Assembly: GCA_003445795.1 (NCBI GenBank) | Contig: DMCN01000121.1 | Coordinates: forward strand, 55,699 to 67,961 | From: Gallionellaceae bacterium | GTDB taxonomy: Bacteria > Pseudomonadota > Gammaproteobacteria > Burkholderiales > Gallionellaceae | DNA: 12,263 nucleotides | Reading direction: 5' to 3' | Shown: positions 7,102-12,263 of the stretch, piece by piece | Position numbering within the stretch: position 1 is the first letter of the stretch | How the letters are laid out: each line of letters begins with the position of its first letter | Notes under the pieces: model-generated | What the model was told of the DNA's origin: nothing | The model's database searches: none | The model's input: only the letters and a program-made list of their open reading frames with translations | Program-made: the position numbers and the translations under genes

Positions 7102-7518
7102 ATGAATAAGAAGGTCTTTGGGTTGTTGGCCCTGTCGTCCATGGTTGTGCTGACAGCCTGTCAGCCGGATTCGCCTGCCCCGCAAGCCACTCAGCCCGCT
7201 CCGGTAGTGGCCCCACCAACACCGGTCGCCGCCGCACCCGCAAGCGCGGCAGCCGCGCCTGTTTCCAAAGAGTTGCAACTAGCACAGGCGAGCAAATGCT
7301 TCGCCTGCCATGCCATAGATCGCAAGCTGGTCGGTCCGGCATGGAAGGACATCGCGGCGAAATACCGCGGCCAGAAGGGCACTGAAGCCAAATTGATCGA
7401 CAAGGTCGCCAAGGGCGGCAGCGGCGCATGGGGTGCAGTACCCATGCCGCCGAACACCCCCCAGGTCAGCCAAAGCGACATCCAAACCCTGGTGCGCTAC
7501 ATCCTGAGCCTCAAATAA
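7102..7518 (+). CDS. Lipid-anchored class I cytochrome c (c551/c552-like)
   Basis: A 138-residue predicted lipoprotein cytochrome. The N-terminus MNKKVFGLLALSSMVV leads to a lipobox LTAC with the acylated cysteine at C20. The residue after it is Q, not D, which by the Lol rule favours the outer membrane. Residues 21-55 are a flexible Pro/Ala-rich linker. The heme domain has C66-F-A-C69-H70 for covalent heme c and M115 in VPMPPN as the expected axial ligand. The heme domain matches the next cytochrome gene (7668) at about 44 of 73 positions without gaps, so the two are paralogs. The ribosome site GAGGAGG overlaps the upstream ATPase stop. A role as a tethered periplasmic electron carrier between membrane complexes is inference; the redox partner is not visible. 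Confidence 0.93.
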   Translation: MNKKVFGLLALSSMVVLTACQPDSPAPQATQPAPVVAPPTPVAAAPASAAAAPVSKELQLAQASKCFACHAIDRKLVGPAWKDIAAKYRGQKGTEAKLIDKVAKGGSGAWGAVPMPPNTPQVSQSDIQTLVRYILSLK

Positions 7519-7578
7519 GGCGGTTTGGGAGTCAACGCACTTCCGGGTACGGGCGTTATTGGCTGGCAGACCGCAGGT

Positions 7579-7606
7579 TTGCAATTCACGCGGGGTTGTT
7601 TAGAAT
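7579..7606 (+). promoter_or_regulatory. Sigma70-type promoter for the second cytochrome
   Basis: TTGCAA (7579-7584), a 16-base spacer and TAGAAT (7601-7606) match sigma70 hexamers at four and five of six positions. Transcription would begin near 7613, about 55 bases before the ATG. It lies in the 149-base gap after the first cytochrome gene, in which no terminator is seen, so some readthrough from upstream is possible. Activity is inferred. Confidence 0.55.
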
Positions 7607-7607
7607 G

Positions 7608-7631
7608 CGGGCGGGGTCAGTGCTCCGCTCG
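7608..7631 (+). other. Possible leader hairpin of the second cytochrome mRNA
   Basis: Bases 7608-7616 can pair with 7623-7631 as a nine-pair stem including two G-U pairs, with the six-base loop TCAGTG. It lies at or next to the predicted transcription start, so it could be a 5' stabilising stem-loop. If transcription starts at 7613 or later the stem would be partly lost. Weakly supported. Confidence 0.3.
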
Positions 7632-7667
7632 TTTCAAAAGTAGTTAAACCTATAAAATGGAGAGAAA

Positions 7668-7985
7668 ATGAAATCTATCGTTATCAGCATGATCGCAGCT
7701 GCCGGCCTGATGGTCGCCGGTTCTGCAATGGCCGCAGAAATGCACCCGCTGGCCAAAAAGCACGGCTGCAGTGCTTGCCACACAATGGACAAGAAGCTGG
7801 TTGGCCCGTCCTATGGTGACGTTGCCAAGAAATACAAGGGCGACAAGGGCGCAGCTGCCAAGCTGGAAGCCAAAGTAGCCAAGGGTGGTTCCGGCGTTTG
7901 GGGCCCGATGCCGATGCCGCCGAATGCTCCCAAGGTTCCGGAAGCAGACATCAAGGAACTGGTAAAGTGGGTCCTGAGCCTGTAA
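7668..7985 (+). CDS. Periplasmic cytochrome c551/c552-type
   Basis: A 105-residue class I monoheme cytochrome c. A Sec signal peptide ends at AMA|A (about residue 22/23), leaving a mature protein of about 83 residues, close to the 82 of Pseudomonas aeruginosa cytochrome c551. Heme attachment is C34-S-A-C37-H38. The axial methionine is M83 in GPMPMPPNAP, within the family hallmark KGGSGVWGPMPMPPN. These proteins shuttle electrons in the periplasm, for instance from a bc1 complex to terminal oxidases or nitrite reductase; which partner applies here is unknown. The ribosome site GGAG at 7659-7662 is well placed. It has its own promoter upstream and a strong terminator just downstream, so it can be expressed as a single, abundant transcript. 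The upstream gene is its lipid-anchored paralog. Confidence 0.95.
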   Translation: MKSIVISMIAAAGLMVAGSAMAAEMHPLAKKHGCSACHTMDKKLVGPSYGDVAKKYKGDKGAAAKLEAKVAKGGSGVWGPMPMPPNAPKVPEADIKELVKWVLSL

Positions 7986-8009
7986 TACCAAGCTTCGTCT
8001 GTAATGCAG

Positions 8010-8035
8010 AAAAGCCGACGCAAGTCGGCTTTTTT
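8010..8035 (+). terminator. Rho-independent terminator after the cytochrome gene
   Basis: AAAAGCCGAC (8010-8019) and GTCGGCTTTT (8024-8033) form a perfect ten-pair stem closed by the GNRA tetraloop GCAA and followed by a T-run ending at 8035. It lies 25 bases after the cytochrome stop and separates it from the liv promoter. Confidence 0.95.
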
Positions 8036-8054
8036 GTTGCCCCGGAAGGCTTAA

Positions 8055-8083
8055 TTGACAAGGGATAGGGGCCTACGCATAAT
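8055..8083 (+). promoter_or_regulatory. Strong sigma70-type promoter of livK
   Basis: Consensus TTGACA at 8055-8060, exactly 17 bases of spacer, and CATAAT at 8078-8083 (five of six consensus bases). The expected transcription start is near 8090, giving a leader of about 28 bases before the ATG at 8118. The first TTG of the -35 box is in frame with livK, so a longer gene model starting at 8055 would be an artefact. Confidence 0.82.
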
Positions 8084-8117
8084 CCGGCCATCCTTAATTT
8101 ACCGACCGAATTTCACT

Positions 8118-9293
8118 ATGTTGATCAACAGAATTGCACTGCTGGCGGCCTTTGCCGTCACCATCGCCGGATGCGGCAAAAGCGAGACCGCAACGACTGC
8201 AGCTTCCGATGAATTGGTGATCAAGATCGGCGCCGCCGGCCCGCTCACCGGTCCGCAGGCGCATATCGGTAAGGACAACGAATACGGCACGCGCATGGCC
8301 ATCGACGACGCCAACGCCAAGGGCGTGACCATAGGCGGCAAGAAGGCGCGTTTCGAGTTGCTGAGCGAAGACGACCAGACCGACCCCAAGACCGCGACCA
8401 TCGTGGCGCAGAAACTGGTCGATGCCAAAGTGAACGGCGTCATCGGTCACCTCAATTCCGGCACCAGCATCCCCGCTTCCTCCATCTACTTCAAGAACGG
8501 CATCCCGCAGATTTCCCCCTCCGCCACCGCAGTCAAGTTCACCGCTCAGGGCTACAACACTGCCTTCCGCGTGATGACCAACGATGCACAGCAGGGCAAG
8601 GCGCTGGGCGAATTCGCCGTCAAAGTGCTGGGTCTCAAGAACATCGCGGTGATCGATGATCGCACTGCCTACGGACAGGGGCTGGCGGACGAGTTCGTCA
8701 AAGCGGCCGAAGCGAACGGCGCGAAGATCATCGCGCGCGAGTACACCACCGACAGGTCCGTTGATTTTACCGCCGTGCTGACCTCGATCAAGGGCAAACA
8801 GCCCGAGCTGCTGTTCTTCGGCGGCATGGACCCGCAGGGTGTGCCGATGGTCAAGCAGTTGCGCTCCCTCGGTATGAAGACGCAATTCATGATGGGTGAC
8901 GGCGGTTACACGCCCAAGCTGATCGATCTCGCCGGTGCGGCCGTGGAAGGCACTTATGCCTCATTGCCCGGCGTGCCGTTGGACAAGATGCCGAGCGGAC
9001 GAGATTTCGCCAAACGCTATGAAGCGCAATTCAAACAACCCATCCAACTCTACGCGCCGTATTGCTACGACGCCGTCAACGTGATGATCGCTGCCATGCA
9101 GAAGGCCGGTTCCGCCGAACCCGCCAAATACCTGCCGGAGATCGGCAAGGTCGAACTCGACGGCGTCACCGCGAAGATCGCATTCGACGAGAAGGGCGAT
9201 ATCAGGGGCGGTGCAGTCACCCTGTATCAGGCGCGCCAGGGCAAATGGCAAGTCGTGCAGACCATGGGCGGTGCGCCCGCGGCCAAGCCGTGA
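8118..9293 (+). CDS. livK: Branched-chain amino acid type ABC substrate-binding lipoprotein
   Basis: A 391-residue periplasmic-binding protein of the Leu/Ile/Val family (Peripla_BP_6, type I fold), which captures ligand and delivers it to the LivHM permease. Mature-domain hallmarks are VIKIGAAGPLTGPQAHIG near the start, QLV-type VNGVIGHLNSGTS, and QISPSATAVKFTAQG. The N-terminus MLINRIALLAAFAVTIAGC contains a lipobox IAGC with C19 as the acylated residue, so it is predicted to be a lipoprotein, whereas E. coli LivJ/LivK are soluble. The ATG at 8118 is chosen because it puts the signal sequence at the N-terminus and lies downstream of the promoter; there is no clear ribosome site. Substrate is inferred from family and operon; amides, urea or other amino acids remain possible. 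Confidence 0.92.
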   Translation: MLINRIALLAAFAVTIAGCGKSETATTAASDELVIKIGAAGPLTGPQAHIGKDNEYGTRMAIDDANAKGVTIGGKKARFELLSEDDQTDPKTATIVAQKLVDAKVNGVIGHLNSGTSIPASSIYFKNGIPQISPSATAVKFTAQGYNTAFRVMTNDAQQGKALGEFAVKVLGLKNIAVIDDRTAYGQGLADEFVKAAEANGAKIIAREYTTDRSVDFTAVLTSIKGKQPELLFFGGMDPQGVPMVKQLRSLGMKTQFMMGDGGYTPKLIDLAGAAVEGTYASLPGVPLDKMPSGRDFAKRYEAQFKQPIQLYAPYCYDAVNVMIAAMQKAGSAEPAKYLPEIGKVELDGVTAKIAFDEKGDIRGGAVTLYQARQGKWQVVQTMGGAPAAKP

Positions 9294-9311
9294 AACAGTT
9301 GGCAGTGAGCG

Positions 9312-9342
9312 AAAGCGACACCCTGTGTGTCGCTTTTTCTTT
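9312..9342 (+). terminator. Intra-operon terminator/attenuator between livK and livH
   Basis: AAAGCGACAC (9312-9321) and GTGTCGCTTT (9327-9336) form a perfect ten-pair stem with the five-base loop CCTGT, followed by TTTTTCTTT. It begins 18 bases after the livK stop, and livH starts only 21 bases after the T-tract. It is likely to stop most transcripts and leave partial readthrough, making binding protein in excess over the membrane parts. Confidence 0.88.
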
Positions 9343-9363
9343 GTATAGATCGCGTAAATAACA

Positions 9364-10287
9364 GTGGATATCTTCTTTCAGCAGATCATCAACGGCCTGG
9401 TGCAGGGCAGCGTGTATGCGCTGGTGGCGCTGGGTTACACCATGGTCTACGGCATCCTCGGCCTCATCAACTTCGCGCACGGCGAAGTGGTGATGATAGG
9501 TGCGATGGTTGCGCTTGCCGCCTTGCAAGCCTTGCTGGCGGCGGCGATAGCGCCCGTGCTGGCGGTGTTGCTCAGCCTGATGGCGGCTGTCGCCGTGTGC
9601 ATGGCACTGGGCTACAGCATCGAGCGCATCGCCTATCGTCCGTTGCGCCATGCGCCGCGTCTCGCGCCGCTCATCACCGCCATCGGCGTCTCCATCGTGC
9701 TGCAAAATCTGGCGATGATGATCTGGGGGCGCGAATATCATTCCTTCACCCTGCCGTTCACCAACACCTCGCACCACCTCGGCGGCGCGGTGATGAACGA
9801 CGTGCAGATCGTCATCGTCATCGTCGCGCTCCTCATCATGGTGGGACTGATGTGGCTGGTGCATCACACCCGCACCGGCCGTGCCATGCGTGCCGTGGCT
9901 GAGAATCCCGCCGCCGCCACTTTGATGGGTGTCGACATCAACCGTGTCATCTCCGTCACCTTCATGCTCGGCTCGGCGCTCGCCGCCATCGCCGGTTTCA
10001 TGGTCAGCGCCAACTACGGCATCGTGCATTACTACATGGGCTTCATGTTGGGCCTCAAGGCCTTCACCGCGGCGGTACTCGGCGGCATCGGCAATCTGCG
10101 CGGTGCGATGTTGGGCGGCGTGCTGCTGGGCCTGATCGAAAGTCTTGGCGCCGGCTACATCGGCGATATCACCGGCGGATTTCTCGGTAGTCACTATCAG
10201 GACGTGTTCGCGTTCTTTGTGCTGATCGCGGTGCTGGTGTTCCGTCCTTCCGGATTGCTCGGCGAGAAACTGGCGGAGCGCGCATGA
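9364..10287 (+). CDS. livH: Branched-chain amino acid ABC transporter permease LivH
   Basis: A 307-residue inner-membrane permease of the LivH family. The N-terminal motif QQIINGLVQGSVYALVALGYTMVYGILGLINFAHGEV is the family signature and aligns with E. coli LivH. About eight hydrophobic segments follow, and the cytoplasmic loop MRAVAENPAAATLMGVDINRVI (about 178-199) is the coupling region that contacts the ATPases. The start is GTG, with a poor ribosome site (GTAAATAACA), consistent with low translation. Transcription must read through the terminator after livK or start from an unrecognised local promoter. The stop overlaps the livM start as ATGA, indicating coupled translation. It forms the transmembrane channel with LivM. 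Confidence 0.95.
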   Translation: MDIFFQQIINGLVQGSVYALVALGYTMVYGILGLINFAHGEVVMIGAMVALAALQALLAAAIAPVLAVLLSLMAAVAVCMALGYSIERIAYRPLRHAPRLAPLITAIGVSIVLQNLAMMIWGREYHSFTLPFTNTSHHLGGAVMNDVQIVIVIVALLIMVGLMWLVHHTRTGRAMRAVAENPAAATLMGVDINRVISVTFMLGSALAAIAGFMVSANYGIVHYYMGFMLGLKAFTAAVLGGIGNLRGAMLGGVLLGLIESLGAGYIGDITGGFLGSHYQDVFAFFVLIAVLVFRPSGLLGEKLAERA

Positions 10288-11378
10288 AACTGCATCGTTC
10301 CTCCGGCCACCTCACTCTCGCCATCGCCCTGCTGGCGTTGCCTTTCATCATCGACGCGCTGTTCGGCCACGGCTGGGTGCGCATCGCCGATTTCGCGCTG
10401 CTCTACATCATGCTGGCACTCGGCCTCAACATCGTGGTCGGCTATGCGGGTCTGCTCGACCTGGGTTACATCGCGTTCTTCGCCGTGGGCGCCTACACCT
10501 ACGCCTTGCTTGGTTCGCCGCAATTCGGCCTGCACTGGCCGATGTACGTGGTGCTGCCGTTGGGGGCGCTGATCGCCTGCGGTTTCGGGGTACTGCTCGG
10601 TGCTCCCACGCTCAAATTGCGCGGCGACTACCTCGCCATCGTCACGCTCGGTTTCGGCGAGATCATCCGCATTTTCCTCAACAACCTGAACGCCCCGGTC
10701 AACATCACCAACGGCCCGCAGGGCATCAGCGCGATTGATCCCCTGCAGATCGGTGGCTTCTCGTTCGGCAGCTCGTATGACTGGTTCGGCATCCGCGTGG
10801 ACGACGTGCACCTGCATTACTACCTGTTCCTCGGCTTCACCCTGCTGGTGATCTTCGTCTCGCGCCGCCTGGAAGATTCGCGCATCGGCCGCGCCTGGGT
10901 GGCGATACGCGAAGATGAAGTTGCGGCCTCGGCGATGGGCATCAACACGCGCAATATCAAACTGCTCGCCTTCGCCATGGGCGCCACTTTCGGCGGCATC
11001 TCCGGTGGATTGTTCGCGGGCTTCCAGGGCTTCGTCAGCCCCGAGAGCTTCAGCCTCATGGAATCCATCATGGTGCTGTGCATGGTGGTGCTGGGCGGCA
11101 TGGGCAACGTCGGCGGCGTGGTGCTGGGCGGCGTGCTGCTGGTGGCACTGCCGGAACTGTTCCGCAATGCGGCCGGGCCGGTACAGCAAATGTTACTGGG
11201 CAAAGTCGTGGTCGATCCGGAAAGCCTCCGCATGCTGATGTTTGGTCTTGCGCTGATACTGGTCATGCTATGGCGACCCGCCGGGATATGGCCTTCGACG
11301 CAACGCCGCCGCGAATTCGATGCCGACGACAGCGTGCTACATCAGGAACAGGAGACCGTCTATGACGCCTCCAAGTAA
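10284..11378 (+). CDS. livM: Branched-chain amino acid ABC transporter permease LivM
   Basis: A 364-residue partner permease of the BPD_transp_2 family, shorter at the N-terminus than E. coli LivM but a common length in other bacteria. Hallmarks are LGLNIVVGYAGLLDLGYIAFFAVGAY (about 47-72), the segment APTLKLRGDYLAIVTLGFGEIIRI (about 110-133), and the coupling loop IREDEVAASAMGINTRNIKL (about 209-228). Multiple hydrophobic helices are evident. The C-terminal 30 or so residues are hydrophilic and probably cytoplasmic. The ATG overlaps the livH stop, with GGAG at 10275-10278. The end of the gene overlaps livG by 17 bases. Confidence 0.95.
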   Translation: MKLHRSSGHLTLAIALLALPFIIDALFGHGWVRIADFALLYIMLALGLNIVVGYAGLLDLGYIAFFAVGAYTYALLGSPQFGLHWPMYVVLPLGALIACGFGVLLGAPTLKLRGDYLAIVTLGFGEIIRIFLNNLNAPVNITNGPQGISAIDPLQIGGFSFGSSYDWFGIRVDDVHLHYYLFLGFTLLVIFVSRRLEDSRIGRAWVAIREDEVAASAMGINTRNIKLLAFAMGATFGGISGGLFAGFQGFVSPESFSLMESIMVLCMVVLGGMGNVGGVVLGGVLLVALPELFRNAAGPVQQMLLGKVVVDPESLRMLMFGLALILVMLWRPAGIWPSTQRRREFDADDSVLHQEQETVYDASK

Positions 11379-12141
11379 CCGTCTGCTGGAACTTACCAAC
11401 GTCGGCAAACACTTCGGCGGCGTAACCGCGCTTGCCGATGTATCGCTGCACATCCATCACGGCGACATATACGGTCTGATCGGTCCCAACGGTGCAGGCA
11501 AGACCACACTGTTCAACGTCGTCACCGGCTTGTACCAGCTCGACAGCGGCTCGTTCCAATTCGCCGGACAAAGCTACACGCGCTGCAAGCCGCACCTGTT
11601 GGCGCAAGCCGGTATCGCGCGCACCTTCCAGAACATCCGCCTGTTCGCCAACATGAGCGCGCTGGAGAACATCATGGTCGGCCGCCACCTGCGCACGCGC
11701 ACCGGCATCTGGGGCGCGCTCACAAGAAATGCCGCCGCCCGCGCCGAAGAGCGCGCCACCGTACAGCGTGCGCGCGAATTGCTGGAATACGTCGGCATCA
11801 CCTGCGCGCACCAGACGCTGGCCAAGCACCTGTCCTACGGCGAACAGCGCCGCCTCGAGATCGCCCGCGCCCTCGCCACCGAACCCAAATTGCTCGCACT
11901 CGACGAACCCGCCGCCGGCATGAACGCGACCGAGACCGTTGCCTTGAAAGAACTGTTGCAGAAGATACGCGCCAGCGGCGTCACAGTGCTGCTCATCGAA
12001 CACGACGTCAAACTCATCATGGGCCTGTGCGACCGCGTGGCCGTGCTGGACTACGGCAAAAAGATCGCCGAAGGCGCGCCCGAAGATGTGCGCCGCGACC
12101 CGGCGGTGATTGCTGCGTATCTTGGTGGAGAGGCAGCATGA
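11362..12141 (+). CDS. livG: Branched-chain amino acid ABC transporter ATPase LivG
   Basis: A 259-residue ATPase subunit. Walker A GPNGAGKTT is at 41-49, the Q-loop glutamine is Q90 in ARTFQNIRLF, the ABC signature LSYGEQRRLEIARAL spans about 157-171, Walker B with the catalytic glutamate is LLALDEP (D181, E182), and the switch histidine is H214 in LLIEHDV. The C-terminal EGAPEDVRRDPAVIAAYLG is the LivG/LivF-type tail. The ATG at 11362 is chosen because it gives the standard MTPPSNRLLELTNVGKHFGG N-terminus and has AGGAG at 11350-11354; a longer model starting at 11320 adds a non-homologous stretch. It overlaps livM by 17 bases. The stop is an ATGA, the usual arrangement for a following livF, but livF is not there: repeats follow. 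LivG normally pairs with LivF. Confidence 0.96.
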   Translation: MTPPSNRLLELTNVGKHFGGVTALADVSLHIHHGDIYGLIGPNGAGKTTLFNVVTGLYQLDSGSFQFAGQSYTRCKPHLLAQAGIARTFQNIRLFANMSALENIMVGRHLRTRTGIWGALTRNAAARAEERATVQRARELLEYVGITCAHQTLAKHLSYGEQRRLEIARALATEPKLLALDEPAAGMNATETVALKELLQKIRASGVTVLLIEHDVKLIMGLCDRVAVLDYGKKIAEGAPEDVRRDPAVIAAYLGGEAA

Positions 12142-12160
12142 AAGATCAAAAGCAATTTGC

Positions 12161-12187
12161 CACAGAGATCACAGAGACCACAGAGAT
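12161..12187 (+). repeat. Three tandem copies of a 9-base repeat
   Basis: CACAGAGAT, CACAGAGAC and CACAGAGAT follow head to tail, 19 bases after the livG stop. The reading frame opened by the ATG at 12138 stays open through this region (42 codons to the window end), but it is repeat sequence with no recognisable protein, so I do not call a gene. Similar CACAGAG-rich repeats are often seen beside short mobile hairpin elements in betaproteobacterial genomes (recollection, not searched). Confidence 0.85.
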
Positions 12188-12191
12188 TTAT

Positions 12192-12222
12192 GTAGGGTGC
12201 AATAAGCGCAGCGCATTGCACC
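12192..12222 (+). repeat. REP-like hairpin headed by GTAG
   Basis: GTAG at 12192-12195 is followed directly by arms GGTGCAAT (12196-12203) and ATTGCACC (12215-12222), with a self-complementary GCGC-A-GCGC centre. A GTAG tetranucleotide abutting a hairpin foot is the defining layout of REP sequences mobilised by Y1 REP transposases (RAYTs). The structure is seen directly; the mobile nature is inference. Confidence 0.7.
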
Positions 12223-12245
12223 GGAAGGAAGTATCCGAAACATCC

Positions 12246-12263
12246 GGCGCAATGCCCGTTGGT
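12246..12263 (-). repeat. Partial second, inverted REP-like hairpin
   Basis: GGCGCAATGC at 12246-12255 is the reverse complement of GCATTGCGCC, matching GCATTGCACC (12213-12222) of the first hairpin at nine of ten bases. It is therefore a diverged copy in the opposite orientation, 23 bases away, and the pair looks like a REPIN. The window ends inside it. The spacer itself has short arms CCGGA and TCCGG (12221-12225, 12243-12247). Confidence 0.6.

Noticed and set aside
6253..7278. Open frame of 341 codons on the minus strand across ilvD, the ATPase and the first cytochrome gene
   Set aside because: It spans three supported genes on the other strand and has no coherent protein features.
7519..7667. 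Riboswitch or small gene between the two cytochromes
   Set aside because: Only a promoter and one moderate hairpin are seen; no conserved riboswitch core or open frame with a ribosome site.
9217..10194. Open frame of 325 codons on the minus strand opposite livH
   Set aside because: His/Asp/Glu/Arg-rich repetitive translation typical of the complement of a membrane-protein gene; it also crosses the livK-livH terminator.
10197..11189. Open frame of 330 codons on the minus strand opposite livM
   Set aside because: Same pattern of charged low-complexity translation opposite a permease gene; no start signals or family features.
12161..12187. Possible start of a CRISPR array from the short tandem repeats
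   Set aside because: Repeat units are 9 bases with no spacers, far below CRISPR repeat size, and no cas gene is present.

Overview
This is a GC-rich chromosomal window from a Gram-negative bacterium, most likely a betaproteobacterium. The evidence is an outer-membrane phospholipase, type IV pilus biogenesis, periplasmic c-type cytochromes, and an lgt/ilvD divergent pair. The Nitrosomonadales/Gallionellaceae neighbourhood is plausible, but that is inference from gene content and repeat style and was not tested by any search. Both ends of the window lie in short palindromic repeats, so the neighbouring genes on both sides are missing.

Left part, minus strand, in order of transcription: lgt (prolipoprotein diacylglyceryl transferase), pldA (outer-membrane phospholipase A), a CNNM/CorC-family membrane protein with CBS domains, and pilC (type IV pilus inner-membrane platform). 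lgt and pldA are close enough to be cotranscribed. The CorC-family gene begins with TTG and has its own convincing sigma70-type promoter just past pldA. pilC is separated by about 100 bases and has a TATAAT box. Just past the pilC stop lies a C-rich tract (G-rich in the transcript), then half of a perfect palindrome at the window edge.

Middle part, plus strand: ilvD (dihydroxy-acid dehydratase, branched-chain amino acid synthesis) diverges from lgt. A short orphan ParA/MinD-type ATPase follows, then two related small c-type cytochromes. The first cytochrome is a predicted lipoprotein with a Pro/Ala-rich tether. The second is a soluble periplasmic c551/c552-type protein with its own promoter and a strong intrinsic terminator.

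Right part, plus strand: a branched-chain amino acid type ABC transporter, livK-livH-livM-livG. A TTGACA-17-CATAAT promoter precedes livK, and a terminator hairpin lies between livK and the permease genes. livH/livM and livM/livG overlap. The expected last gene, livF, is not present: directly after the livG stop the sequence turns into a 9-base tandem repeat and a GTAG-headed hairpin pair that resembles a REP/REPIN element and runs off the window.

I see no CRISPR array, defence island, prophage, insertion sequence with a transposase, tRNA or rRNA. The genes belong to well-known families. The less ordinary material is in the repeats, the regulatory architecture and the lipid-anchored cytochrome and binding protein.
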